Of a stretch of 64,000 nucleotides of DNA, positions 49,477 through 61,612 are shown piece after piece. The notes beneath the pieces are model-generated. The model saw only the letters and a program-made list of their open reading frames with translations, was not told the DNA's origin and ran no database searches. This DNA comes from Hydra vulgaris (taxonomy: Eukaryota > Cnidaria > Hydrozoa > Anthoathecata > Hydridae). The translations under genes and the position numbers were made by a program. Position 1 is the stretch's first letter. Every line of letters begins with the position of its first letter. Location: assembly GCF_038396675.1 (NCBI RefSeq), contig NC_088929.1, positions 39,223,501-39,287,500 of the forward strand, written 5' to 3'.

Positions 49477-50077
49477 AAAATATAAAGAAAAATATTAATC
49501 ATAGAATTAATGCGTAATGCTAAGTTTTAACATAAGGTTTGACATATTTTGCGGAGTGATTCGTTACTAGTTCAAAAATTTCAAAAATTGTCAACTTTGT
49601 CAATTCAAAAAAACAACTGTCATTTAATCTTTAAAACATTTTTTATATAGCTATTGGGTAGTTAAACTTTTTTTTTATATTAACTTTTTTTTTCAAGTTG
49701 TACATTGTTAATGACAATGACATTTTCATAATTTTTTTTTTTCACACAATTTAAAAAAAATTTGGGCAATCAATATAAAAATAATGTAAAATAATAAAAA
49801 TTGTACCCAGCCCCTTATTATTCTTTTGACTCGCTCTTTATTTAAAATCGCTTCAAACCTTTAACCGCTTTAATCTTGTTTGTAGATTTATTATCATTAT
49901 GTATTTTTCACATTAGTGAAAAATAAACAGGTTTGAATACTCCCAAATGTGCGTTTATATAATTATAAAACATAAATAAAATAAACGGGCAAAGCGAACC
50001 TAACGAAAGAAGTATTCAGTATATAAAGAAGTGTCTATATTTCATTTCTATATAAGAAGTGTCCATCTTCATTTTTT

Positions 50078-50278
50078 ATGCATTCATTAAAAGATATACA
50101 AATACTTTTTTGGGCAGTTTGTTGGAAAATAAAAAACACTGAATCAGCACCACGTCATTTAAAGGTCACTGAAGGTGGTTCGGTAATAGATATTATAATT
50201 ATTACTACATTATTATTTGCTTATTTACAATTACAATTGAATCGTGAAATGTTAAAAGGCGGAAATCCAAATTTGTAA
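50078..50278 (+). CDS. Small hypothetical membrane protein ORF
   Basis: A 66-codon ATG-to-TAA frame with better-than-background codon variety. Residues about 34-52 (GSVIDIIIITTLLFAYLQL) form one possible membrane segment with a basic N-terminal half and a G-G-N-P-N-L tail. A 12-base A-run follows 15 bases after the stop, which could be the tail of a processed retrocopy. I do not recognise the family. It may be chance. Confidence 0.25.
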   Translation: MHSLKDIQILFWAVCWKIKNTESAPRHLKVTEGGSVIDIIIITTLLFAYLQLQLNREMLKGGNPNL

Positions 50279-50289
50279 ACTTTCGGTAA

Positions 50290-52100
50290 ACTAAAAAAAA
50301 AAAAGCTTTTTCCCCCGCAGTAAATTTTTGTTAATGGTTCAATAATTTATTTTTGAAGAAGATAATGTTTTTCACCTTCAAAAAAAAAGGTTATTAAACC
50401 ATTAATTCTATTTTATTACACAGTGTGCGTATAATTTTTCTAGTTATTTTATATAATTTTTTTATATAGTTATATTATATAGTTTATTTCAGTTATACAT
50501 ATAGTTAATTGGTATAGTTTTTTTATTTTTTAATTTTTATAATTTATATGTAGTTAATTTGTATAGTTTTAATTTGTATAGTTTTTTTTACAGTAATAGA
50601 CAGAACGCTTTCAGTTTCAGTTTTGCGCCATAAACTTAAATAAGATTAAGTCAGTTTATTGTCATTTAATAAGCAACTTAAATTTTTCAAACTTTTTACA
50701 AAGCGATTTAAATTCTTTAAGCTTTGCTTACTTATCGTAAACGGTAATTTTCTTAATAGCAATTTTATTTGCAATTATAATTCAGTAGTATCATTTTACT
50801 TGTATTTTACCATTCCTTTAATTTTGCCCTTGCATAAAGGTTTTCGAAGTAATTTTATTCCAACTTAGCTTTATTTAATGTCTTTAGAAATTAGGTATAT
50901 CATAGATGTTGGCATAAACAATGTTACTTGTGTAGTTGTTATTGCATGCGTTGATAGTATTTGTTAATAAAAATATACAAATAAAAAAAACTATACAAAT
51001 AAAAAAAACTATACAAAGTATATAATAACATTATGGTTTTAACTGGCAAATCAAAGGTTTTTGCAACTTTTCATTTAATATGATTTAGGCTGTTTTATAT
51101 TTGATGGGAAACCCAGCTACTGCCAGCAAACGAGTGAAAGATTTCGCACACTCAAATAGTTTTTAATAAAAAAAAGTTTTTCTATTATCGCTTTATTTAG
51201 TTTGAGTGTAATACTCATGAACTATTTTTTCTCATACTTAATAACATAAAGTTTGGAATAAACAGTGGCGTCCCGAAGAGAATGGCATGGGGAGGGTGAA
51301 ATATGACTTTTTGCCATACTAGATTTAGATTTTATTAGAAAAAGACTAAAAAAAAAAAGTCCCTCGTTTTTAAATATTTGCCGACTGAAAGTCTACATTT
51401 GCCGACGAGGTAGATATTTGCCGACAGGTTTTTTATAGTCGGGGGTTAGATACCCCTACGCCACCCTACCCCTAAGGACGGCCCTGGGAATAAAATAATA
51501 GCCGTTAAGCGGTTAAACATTAAAAAAAAAACATCAAACGTTCACGGAGTGCTCGTAACCTATAAAATAAGGTTAAAAAACTTAATCCAAAAACATTTGT
51601 TAAAGCTGTGGAAAAGTTATTGCTTTGAAAAAAGCGGATGAGCTTGTAAAATAAATGTTACAGCCGTTGCAGCTTGGGGTTCTATGTTTGGTAGTTAGGA
51701 TCTTTGTGTTTTGGGAAAGTCAATTAAGGAAATTAAAAAAAGGGGTTGTTTCCAAATTTAACAAAAAGTGTTTTGTAAAAGACTGGGCCTATTATTTACA
51801 AAACATCACATTAAGATATTACTTATGAATAAAATGGTTAAGAGCACTTAAAAAAAAAAAAAAAAGCAATAAACATTTAAAAACTTTTGATTTGAATAAC
51901 TCTTTGCAATCGAAATACTGGATGATATAAAATACTTAAGTATATGTCCAACCACAAATACTTATAGTATCGGTGGTTGGACACTACTTATTTACGATTT
52001 AAAGTATTATACACAATTTAAAGTATTTTATCTTGTTCAATCAGTCTCAAAACCGGTGGAGTTTTGTGTGCCATTGGGAAATTGGGGTCATTTTATAATA
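50290..52100. other. AT-rich stretch with one degraded repeat
   Basis: The segment 51265-51490 contains repeated ATTTGCCGAC motifs and GC-richer text ending TAAGGACGGCCCTGGG, which looks like the end of a dispersed repeat. The rest shows nothing assignable. Confidence 0.45.
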
Positions 52101-52911
52101 ACATACAGTTTTGAAATTAATATTGGGCTTTAGAATCACTCTTACATCTTCATTCATTGAGAGACTTTTTACATCACTTTCATTAAAATTGACTCTTACA
52201 TCACTTTCATTAGCATTGGCTTCATTTTTATCGTCACTCTTAACTGTTCTATTATCTTCTTCACCATGAAAAACTTTATTAACCGCTTACCTACTGACCC
52301 CTTCATCCTCGTCGTCTAACACTGCAATGAGAATACTTTTACCATGAAAAAAATAGCTGTAATTATCTATAACTTTATAAAAAATGTTCTTAACATTTGA
52401 ATAAGAAATCTATTGATTTTTTGAGTCACATCAAATAGGTTTTTATGACCGTCAGTTAAATATTTATTATTTCTAATATTAAACTAACTAGCAAAATACA
52501 CCTTATTTACAATAAATTCTGCAACCAGCTTGAGATTTTTAGTAGGTTTAGAAAAAGATACATAATACTGCAAGATTCTGCATGTTCATATAAGCCAACA
52601 AAAATAATTCATAGGTGCAACTTCTTAAAAGGTTAAATCATTATCAATGTTCCCCTGATTACACCCCAATAGGTGCAAGAAGCATAGCTTTGGTCAGTTG
52701 ATAAGTCATCAATGACTTGATCATCTAGTATGACTAATTTTTGGTTTGTAATTGACCTAAACACCCCATTTGGAAACATTGACATTCAGTTGTAAGCCAA
52801 TGGCTCCAGATAATATATCTGGCCCTCTGGAACTTTCATCAATTTTCATAAAAATAAAAGTTATTTTCATAAAAGTATGTCTTAAACTCATTTAGGAGCA
52901 AAATGCAAATC

Positions 52912-53000
52912 ACTGTAATAGAACTCCTAGTAAAGCTTCCACTGCAATAGAACTCCTAGTAAAGCTTCCACTGCAATAGAACTCCTAGTAAAGCTTTCAA
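52912..53000. repeat. 29-bp repeat, three copies
   Basis: CTGCAATAGAACTCCTAGTAAAGCTTCCA-type units in tandem, inside the decayed gene copy. Confidence 0.9.
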
Positions 53001-53989
53001 ACATCTAATGGAACCACGCAACAGACTAGTATTAAAATTGGTTCCATCTGCGTTTGCTAAGTTCAGTCTTGTTTGAAGGTCTGTTCCCTGTAGTGTTTTT
53101 AATATACCATGCGCTGCGTCTATTGTATTGGCGCTTTTTTGTGAGATGTAATCAATGTAAAAGTCGCATAAAAATAGAAATTTCTAAAAAATAGATACAG
53201 AATATTTTATAAATATAGGTAGTTTAGTTTTCATAACTTATAGATGTTTGATACTTAGTATTATTTACCTGGCTCACCAGAGATGACATGATGCTTCTCT
53301 ACCAGTATTGAAGTATATTATTTCTCATTAATTTCACAATTCGCAAAGATTGCATCTCTCCTTCCATCAAAGCCTATGCCTGTGACGATTTTAAACATGA
53401 TTTTTTCTTCTTTTGCGCTTCTTCTTGTAATTTTTCTCTTTCCCTTCTTAATTTATTTCTGAAAGGTATTGTTGTGTTAAAGCAATTATATTTATAATAA
53501 TTATAATTAAATGATTGTAGATAAGTATTCAGTAGTAATTTGTATGATAAAAACACTTACTTATCAATGAAATGCTGTATTTTGTCTTTTGTGATAACTT
53601 CAAAATTTATCAATCAAGCAGAAGCAATAGCTACATCAGCTCTACCATTTATTTGATACCAGAAAACGAGATTTTTAGTAATATGTATAAAAAATAGCTT
53701 TTAATAGGAATTCAGTATAAACAGATCTCAATGTCTTATAAAGCGTTGATTTGAATGATTGTTTTTTTTTTCTAATTTTCGTAACTTTTAATGACAAAAC
53801 TAAAATTTCAAAAAAACAAACAGGTAAATTACCTGTTGCACATTTCAGCAAGCATTCGTAGATGTGTTCAATTTTGCATAGAATTTGTCATTTCTCCACT
53901 ATAATCGCGATCTGAATTGCTATTTGAAAATGACTCAGGCGTTTCAGCATCTCAATTCTCTATTTCTCCAAAGACATGAGGGCTTTCTT

Positions 53990-54082
53990 TTCTAAGTCCT
54001 TAAAAAAAGCACCTTGCTTTTTTTAAGAACTTAGAAGTTAAAATTGCATTTATCATCTACTGGATGATAAATGCAATTTTAA
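53990..54082. repeat. Pair of adjacent fold-backs
   Basis: Arms 53990-54010 and 54016-54036 (21 bp, one mismatch, 5-base loop), then arms 54038-54057 and 54063-54082 (20 bp, perfect, 5-base loop). This is the same paired layout as at 32571-32668. Confidence 0.93.
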
Positions 54083-55035
54083 GTTTGATTTGAATATTTG
54101 AGTAAATGGTTTAAAGCTGGGTCTAAACTTTTGATGTTATACTCACCTCATAAGACTTGTAGCATTCATCTGTCATTTTTAATATAAAACTTCTTTTCAA
54201 TTTCTGCTACTTTTTTGTGGTCTTTGTGATGCACTTCAAATAGTTAGATTTTCTCTTCTATAAATCCTGCTGTATCTGTTTAATATTTTTGTCCTCTTTT
54301 CTCTGTTTAATATTTTTGTTCTCTTTTCTTTCTTTCCTCTTTTTCTTTCTGCTTAATATTTTTATGTTTTTTTCTACGGACATCAAGTTTACACTTAAGT
54401 TTGCGTAATTTAAATTTGTGACCTCTAATGTAAATATAGTTATTTATTAAAAAGAAACTTGATATATCAAATTTCTTTTTAATAAACTACTATATTCAAT
54501 GTATAAATAATAATAATAATAAATGTACATTTGCTAATAATAGCAAATGTAACTAAATTAAGCTAAAATGCATCTAAAATAATAAAATAAATATCTAGTT
54601 GTTAAACCTTATGATTATTGCAAAGATGAATACCTACTATTACACAATTATACTAGCGTTTAGAAAATGAATTTAAACTGTTTATAAAACTTACGAAAAA
54701 AGTTCTTGCAACAGGACTTTCGTAACGAGAGACCAGCAACTCATATTTTTTAACTATGTCAATGTTGCCATCAATAATTTCTAAAATATCGGAGTCCATT
54801 GATTTTTCGGCATTTAGAAAAGTAGATTGTCGCGATAAGAGCTTTTTAAATTCCATAAATTAAAATAGCGCACCCGACACTCGTTTATTATTTATTTATC
54901 AGTCGTTTTGCTTTCAATTGTTGTAAGGAAGTGAATCTTGAAATTGGATTTAAACCTAATTTAATTATTTAGCCAATAAAAAATAACTGATTCTTCTGAC
55001 CAATGGCTATATTACTATATTATAATATAATAAAC

Positions 55036-55117
55036 GTTTATTAAACGTCGATCAAACGTTTAGAATAACGACTTATATTAGTCAATATTTTAAACGTTTG
55101 ATCGACGTTTAATAAAC
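55036..55117. repeat. Perfect 27-bp inverted repeat with ATCGACG motifs
   Basis: GTTTATTAAACGTCGATCAA... (55036-55062) is matched exactly in reverse complement by 55091-55117, with a 28-base spacer. Further diverged ATCGACGTTTA copies follow to about 55340, so the region 55030-55400 may be a MITE. Confidence 0.88.
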
Positions 55118-55399
55118 TTATATATAAAAAGATTTAAAGCGTAGATTTTAAATCTATAAATGTTTACGTGTAATTAAGGTTGATTAAAGGTTTTCAATAT
55201 TGACTAATGTAAGTCGATATTTTAAAAATTAGATCGACGTTTAGTAAACGTATATATAAAAAGGTTTGAAATATACATTTCAAATCAAGCGTCGATTTTT
55301 AGTTGATAATAAGTCGCTGAACGTTTTTATCCATTTTTCGACTGATTTCGACTAAATATTGACTAATTCTGAACCAATCTGTGTTTACTGGGAGTGAAC

Positions 55400-56050
55400 T
55401 TGCAAAGATGGAGTCTGCTTGATTCTGCGAAAAAATACATTCCATTGACAAAAAATATGCCTGATTCCTTTTTTTAGTATAACCTAATAGAAAATTTTTT
55501 AAGATTTTGAGGTTCTAATGACAGGTTTTGGAGGAGGAGGGGGGTCTCAGACCTAGTAACACGGATTCCTGTGCCAAAACCAAGGGTTTTGGGATCGTAT
55601 AAAGTGTCTGAGAAAGATTAGGGGGAGAGGGAATCTGAAAAAAGCGTTCACTAAAGTAATGGATGGAGGAGGTATAATCAACTTTTAAAAAAATTTTTTG
55701 TTTTGTTTTTTTACATTTGTTGTTGTAGTAAATAAATTACTTTCGCAAATACAAACAAGGTTTCTGAATGAAGATCGTACTGATCTTATCATCAGAACTT
55801 ATAAGTACGCATGACAACAGGATGGAGGAAGGAACGGGGGGGGGGTTAAGTATAGGGATGAGGTCAAATTTCTAAACTGGCGTACGTACTTTATGGACAA
55901 CACCTTATGTAACCAATATTTTATTGTTTTTTCTAAATTTGTAATGCAAATTTTTTTACCAATAAGAAAAATTTAACGCGCTATGTTATAACTTATAACC
56001 TTATAGAGTTAAGTTATAACGCGTTTATTATAACTTTTTATTATAAAAAC
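55400..56050. other. Intergenic stretch with a GTACGTAC MITE end
   Basis: The segment 55878-55905 reads GCGTACGTACTTTATGGACA, the terminus also seen near 18425-18450; GC-rich G-tracts (55830-55850) precede it. No gene is supported. Confidence 0.5.
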
Positions 56051-56283
56051 TTCAGCATTACATGTCTACGAATAATCACTTAAATTTGAAAGATTCACTG
56101 TTTGAACTGATACTTGATAAAAGGTTTAAATTTAAAAAATTGCATCAATCTTTACCAATGTTTGGTTATATTCCTGAAACTACTATAATAGAGAATGTAC
56201 GTCATGCAATGCCTGACAATAATAAATCACAAGACACAAGAATAAGAAGATATACTCCTCAGGGATCAAAATGGAAAAAATCA
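56048..56283 (+). CDS. Matrix-metalloproteinase-like exon: propeptide end
   Basis: An open frame from about 56048 (after an ACTTCAG acceptor-like site; an in-frame ATG is at 56062) to a TCA/GTAATA donor at 56283, phase 0. Its end reads V-R-H-A-M-P-D, where MMPs have the cysteine switch P-R-C-G-x-P-D, then R-I-R-R-Y-T-P-Q-G-S-K-W-K-K. The R-I-R-R could be a furin-type cleavage site and Y-x-x-Q-G-S-K-W is the usual start of the catalytic domain. The switch Cys is His here, so latency by the classic mechanism would be lost. Signal-peptide exons were not found upstream. Confidence 0.72.
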
Positions 56284-56364
56284 GTAATAGCTTTTGATGT
56301 ATTTTTTTTTTCAAAATAATTAACTCTAATTGTTTCTTTCTAAACAACAAATATTTTATTTTAG

Positions 56365-56623
56365 GATTTAACATGGAAACTATTAAATGATAATAACGAC
56401 AATTTGAGTCGAAGTCAAGTAGAAGACGCTCTACAGCAAGCTTTTGCTAGATGGGAAGCAGTAACAAACCTAAGGTTTCACAAGCTTGAGAAAAATAGCA
56501 ATGAGCATGCCGATATTGATGTATCATTTCTATATCGTTTCCAACAACAACAACGAGATCCAACTCTTTTTTATGGAGCTGGTATTGTTTTAGCCCATGG
56601 TTATTATCCAAATACAAATAAAG
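56365..56623 (+). CDS. Matrix-metalloproteinase-like exon: catalytic domain start
   Basis: After ATTTTAG, in phase with the previous exon, it reads DLTWKLLNDN, L-S-R-S-Q-V-E-D-A-L-Q-Q-A-F-A-R-W, V-T-N-L-R-F, A-D-I-D-V-S-F and finally L-A-H-G-Y-Y-P. It ends one base into a codon at AAAG/GTAATT. This is the MMP fold up to the structural-zinc and calcium loop; the structural His of L-A-H-A is kept, but the usual D-G-P-G-G is Y-G-A-G-I and the upstream H-G-D is missing. The zinc-binding H-E-x-x-H exon is not seen downstream, where a LINE begins about 300 bp on. It could be a partial gene, a diverged MMP or a pseudogene. Confidence 0.75.
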
Positions 56624-57108
56624 GTAATTCTACTTATACCCGATTCCAGAAAATTCTTTTAGATTCTAATTCAACATAATCAATATTGTGAAAACATTAA
56701 TTAATTTTTATCTGTTTTTACTTTTTTTGAAATTATTGTTTTTTCTCTTTTTTTATGTTTAATAAATATTCCAGAATAGTTTTTAAAGTCTAATGTAAAA
56801 ATCAATTATTATCGCAATTTAAGACAAAATTAGAAAAAATCCAAAAATAATTGATTGAAAAAACAGGTTGCAAATAATGTCTTTCAATAAAAATTATTGT
56901 TTATGACATCTTTAAATCACTTGATGAGATAAATACACATTAGGTGTATTTATTGATCTCTGTAAGGCTTTTGACACTGTTAAACATTACATTTTATTAG
57001 CAAAATTAGAAAACTATAATATTAAACGTATAAATATTGCGTCGTTTAAAAGCTATTTGTCAAATAGAAAACTATACATTTCTGATAATAAATGTAAAGC
57101 TACCAATA

Positions 57109-58720
57109 CAGTGATCGAAATTTACTTAGCCGCACACAATTTTTATTCGAAATTTTAATTTTTAAGGAAAATTTATTAGGTAAAAAAGAAAATATGATTT
57201 TTATTGTATAGCTTAGTTATTAAGTATTTTATTAGTAAAGTATTTATAATAAAAATATATCACATTAAAAATAGAAAAAAAAAATAATAAGGAATGCGAA
57301 TTTTCGTTAGACGCACTTTTAAAAATTAAATAATGAAAAGGAAAAAAATATATTTTTTAAATTTTAATATTTGGTGGGTCCTCCGTGGTTCTTAATCACT
57401 TCAAAAATTCTATTTGGCATTGAATTAATGAGCGATTGGAGTGTCATTGGTTGAATTTCTTGCCAACACCTATTGACTTCACCTCGAAGCTCTTGAATGC
57501 TGCTAAATTGTCGTCCATTTTCATAAACCTTTCGAGATAAGATTCCCCAAAGGTTCTCAATTGGATTGAGATCTGGACTATATGCAGGCCATCTCATCAC
57601 CTCGATGTTTTTGGATTCAAACCATGCCATAGTTTCTCTTGATTTATGAATGAGTGCATTGTCTTGTTGGAAAATGACTTGATCTTCAAAGTTATTTTCC
57701 AAAAAATCGATTAAGACATCTTCTAATAAATCTGTATAATTAATGGATTTCATTTTTGTTGATATAAAACATGTCGATGTCTTTCCATTGATACAAAATG
57801 ATGTCCATGTCATTAATGATCCACCACCAAAACGGCGTGACAAACGAGGTGCATTGTTTTTTCGCAAATCATGCCAGTAATAGCTAAAACCATCTGGTCC
57901 ATCAAGATTAAACTTCTTTTCGTCAGAAAATACGACATATTTCCACTTTTCTCCAAAATCCATATATTTTCTGGCGAATTCAAGTCGTGCTTCTTTGTGT
58001 ATTTGCTTTAAACATGGTTTTTTTTAGTGGTTTTCGCCATTTTATATTATCAGATCTTGACAATATTTGTTGAACACGTCTAGGAGTGATTGTCAAACTT
58101 AATTCTGATATGATTTGACTCGCAGTTAACTTTTGTTTTGTCGCTAATTGTCGAATTTGTTCCACGTTCCTTTTCGTTATCTTGTAGTTTTTACGTATTT
58201 TTTGATTGACGCCATATACTGACCCAAGTTTCAAAAAGTTTCTAATCACCTTTTCAGATCGTCCAATTTTTCGTCCAATTTCTCTATTAGATAACCCGGA
58301 ATCCTTATATGCTTTAATTAAACCTTTTTCATGGTCATTTAAAAATTTTCCATGTGCCATTTCACTAAAAATATGAAACATTGAATTTTAAATTTATGAA
58401 AAATATTTTTATAAGTCAATTATGAAATTACTTACAATTTAAATTGATTTTTTCAACACCAAAACTAAAAATTATATCTCAAATTTAATAAAACAGAACT
58501 GCGTCTATACAAATTTCGCACTCAAATAAATCAAATAACTAAATTTTTTTATATAAAGAAATTATAAAAACAATGATATCAATTATCTTTTAATTATCAA
58601 TTAACAAACAATGGTATAAATATATCACATACAGAAATTTCTTAATAAAACGTTTAAAAAAGTCTCTATAATGAAAAATCTGATAAAAATTGTGTGCGGC
58701 TAAGAAAATTTCGTTCACTG
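57109..58720 (-). mobile_element. Tc1-like DD34E transposon with 38-bp TIRs
   Basis: 1,612 bp, flanked by TA on both sides. Terminal inverted repeats 57109-57146 and 58683-58720 begin CAGTGA and contain CTTAGCCGCACACAATTTTT; two mismatches in 38. It is inserted in the RT domain of the LINE. The transposase is on the minus strand and is broken by one frameshift. Confidence 0.95.
57364..58381 (-). pseudogene. Tc1 transposase, one frameshift
   Basis: N-terminal frame 58381-57980: helix-turn-helix regions (LSNREIGRKIGRSEKVIRN, and K-L-T-A-S-Q-I-I-S-E-L) that bind the terminal repeats; translation probably begins at M-A-H-G-K-F. C-terminal frame 57963-57364: catalytic Asp in VVFSDEKKF, Asp in VIFQQDNALIHKS and Glu in SPDLNPIENLWG, with 34 residues between the last two (DD34E). 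All three are intact. The frames meet at about 57970-57985, where a single frameshift interrupts the protein. Recent activity is likely. Confidence 0.93.
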
Positions 58721-59553
58721 TATGAACATAACACGTGGGCTTCTCAGGGATCTATATTTGGACCACTCCTTTGTTTTTTGTTTATATAAATAATTTAAGC
58801 AAAGCTTGTACTGAACTAGATACAATTTTATTTGCAGATGAAAGAAATCTAATTTATGTACATAATGATAAAAATATTCTGTTTAAGTCAGTAAATGAAG
58901 AGCTATTAAACCTTACTGAATGGTTTAATGCAAACAGATTATCTCTAAATGAAACCAATACATAATATACTTTTTTCCATCGTTTTTATGACCGAGATAA
59001 AAATCCTTTAAAACTTCCGAAACTTTGTATTGCCAATCAGGACATAAAAAGAGAAACCACTTTAAAATTTCTTGGCGTACTTCTTGATGAAAACGTGGCG
59101 TAAAGAGATCACATACATTAACTCAAAGATAAAATCTTAAGGAACATAACCCAGCTAGCGCACATACGTTGATAAAGCGTTAGAGCAAAGTTGCGGGTTG
59201 CGTTGGCCCAACATCAATCGACAACGTTTTTTTTTAATCATTTTGGTTACAAATGCGACATTGCCAACAACAAAAAAATAACGTTGGCGCGACGTTGTAC
59301 TTTAATTCGGCATCGCGTAATATTTTACGTTGTATTTTACGCCGGCCCAACATTGTAATTTACGTTGGCGAAACGCTGTATTTTACGTTTGAACAACGTT
59401 AAATTTAACTTTTATCCGTATTAAATTTATTTGTTTTATATTTTAGTATATATATGTATACACATCGCGTACCATATTTTTAAACGTAATTTATATATAA
59501 TTGTATTTATGTACTCATACATCCATTATTTCATCCGTTTTGATGAATCAGCA

Positions 59554-59633
59554 TGTGATACTTTATACTTTAAGTGCATCTGATTAAAGAGGCATTCTTT
59601 AATCAGATTGCACTTAAAGTATAAAGTATCACA
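59554..59633. repeat. Long fold-back, 37/38-bp arms, 5-base loop
   Basis: ATGTGATACTTTATACTTTA... (left arm to 59590) pairs with 59596-59633 with a single one-base insertion. The loop is GGCAT. It lies inside the CCCAGCTAGC element. Confidence 0.93.
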
Positions 59634-60003
59634 TTTTTTATCAGATTGCATTTACTTTGTTATACAAGAAAGAGAAAAATATATTAGCAAAATATCTCTA
59701 TAATCAACTGAAATACTTGAATGAAAAATAATTCTTAGAAATTATACAAATATGTATTTGTATATCTGCTTTTTCTTGATGCAAACACAACGTTGATCCA
59801 ATGTATACAATCCAACGTTAATTCATATACATTGGATTAATGTGTGGTTGTACACATTTGGTCAACGTTGATCCATATACATTGGAAAACATTGAATTTA
59901 GATCGGAAAAATAACAAACTTTTGCGATATTTTTACATACGTTGGGCCGATATAATTTTCCTAACTATTCTTAATTACGTCGTCATTAAAGTTTTCATTA
60001 ATA

Positions 60004-61612
60004 CACTGAGGCATATTCGTTTAGACGCATCAATTTTTTTCTCTTTATCTTAATTTTTTTCTATGTATTGTCAATTGATATGCATGCAAGTTATTATCAA
60101 AATAATTGTTGTGTTGTGGGCTAATGAAAACCACAAAAAAAAATTTTCTTTGTGTCTTTATTAACATGAGAGTATGTTTGATATACAAAAGCACATTTTT
60201 TAATTGGAATATATCTATAAACGCAATCAGGTTAATAACGGTAGTTATTGATTTTTAATCACTTTTACACAAATAAATTGAAAATTTTTAGTGTAACTTG
60301 ATCTTTGGCTCTGCCAGTATCATTTTTATTGCATTTTACAAAATACCTAAAGGAAAGTATTTGACAGATGCTGAAAAAATACAAATTAATTTATATCGTG
60401 GCTCAGAAGTCTCACCAGCACTTTCTATACGAGAAATAGCTAGAAAAGTTGGAAGATCTGACTATGTTGTACGAAACTGCATTACAAAAGGTGACAATTA
60501 CGGTGTAAAAAAAGCAACAAACGGCAACAAAGTATTAACAAATCAGCAAATTAATCGAATTCGCTTCGAAGCAACTAAAAATAAATTGAATGCAACACAA
60601 ATAAAGAATAAATTATTATTGCCTGTCACCAATAAACATGTTGCACATATTCTACGTACAACACCAAACGTAAAGTGGAAGAAACCACACCAAAAACCAA
60701 TGTTAAAAAAACACCATAAAATTGCTAGATTACGGTTTGCTAAAAACCATATACATTGGACTCATGAGTGGCAAAACGTAATATTTTTAATTGTAAAAAA
60801 GTTCAATTTAGATGGTCCGGACGCTTACAGTTGTTATTGGCATGATCTAAGAAGAATAAATGGCCCACAAACAAAACGAAATTATGGAGGAGGAAGTTTA
60901 ATGGTTTGGGGTGGGCTTTCTTATTCAGGAAAATTGACTCTGTGTTGTGGTTTACCTAAAATGAACTCGATAAAGTATACAAAAATGTTGGATGATGTTC
61001 TCATAACTTATATGGATGAAAACATGGACGGTAATGCCATATTTCAGCAACATAATGCTGCAATTCACACATCTAGGCATTCTATGAAATGATTTAAAGA
61101 CCACAACGTCCCGGTTCTCGAATGGCCAGCTTGTAGCCCGGACTTAAATCCAATCGAGAACGTGTGGGGAATGCTATCAAGAAAAGTTTATGACGCTAAA
61201 GCAGCCGGACACCAATTTAAAACTGTTACTGAGTTAAAGTGTAAAATCCTTGAAGCATGGTCCGAGTTGGATCAAACTACACTTCAACAACTAGTGGAGT
61301 CAATGAAAGGCAGAATTTTTGAGGTGACCCAGTGTAATGGAGGACATACGCATTACTAATTTCCATCTTTTAATGTCAAAAATATGACTGCGTCTATAAA
61401 TATATTCCAATTAAAAAATGTACTTTTGTATATCAAACATACTCTCATGTTAATAAAGACACATAAAAAATTTTTTTGTGTGATTTTTATTAGCCCACAA
61501 CACAACAATTATTTTGATAATAACTTACATGCATATCAGTTGACAATACATACTCAAAAAAATTAAGATAAAAAGAAAAAAATTGATGCGTCTAAACGAA
61601 TATGCCTCAGTG
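60004..61612 (+). mobile_element. Tc1-like transposon with ~226-bp TIRs
   Basis: 1,609 bp flanked by TA (60002-60003 and 61613-61614). The terminal inverted repeats 60004-60229 and 61385-61612 begin CACTGAGGCATATTCGTTTA and stay roughly 90% alike by eye over their length. It is inserted in the CCCAGCTAGC element. The + strand transposase lies exactly between the repeats. Confidence 0.93.
60298..61359 (+). pseudogene. Tc1 transposase with lost catalytic residues
   Basis: Helix-turn-helix segments (LSIREIARKVGRSDYVVRN; N-A-T-Q-I-K-N-K-L) precede a DDE domain related to the transposase at 57364-58381 (K-F-N-L-D-G-P-D, Y-W-H-D-L-R). The first catalytic Asp is gone (I-F-L-I-V-K-K instead of F-S-D-E-K-K), the second is His (Q-Q-H-N-A), and the Glu of P-D-L-N-P-I-E-N remains. 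A TGA at 61090-61092 stands where the sister copy has Trp. The protein is dead on all counts. The likely start is near K-G-K-Y-L-T-D (about 60352). Confidence 0.93.

Larger units (their letters stand above)
52100..54856 (-). pseudogene. Decayed spliced gene copy of an unnamed multi-copy family
   Basis: The minus strand starts with an open exon-like frame (ATG at 54856: M-E-F-K-K-L-L-S-R-Q, then V-K-K-Y-E-L-L-V-S-R-Y-E) ending at a good TTTTTC/GTAAGT donor near 54695. Further pieces are a second possible donor near 54144, a charged coiled segment after an acceptor-like CTTTCAG (about 53460: K-L-R-R-E-R-E-K-L-Q-E-E-A), T-G-I-G-F-D-G-R-R-D near 53380, and G-P-D-I-L-S-G-A-I-G and L-S-T-D-Q near 52830 and 52700. 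These recall an uncharacterised family multi-copy in cnidarians. Stops, a fold-back pair and a tandem triplication show it is dead. Confidence 0.45.
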
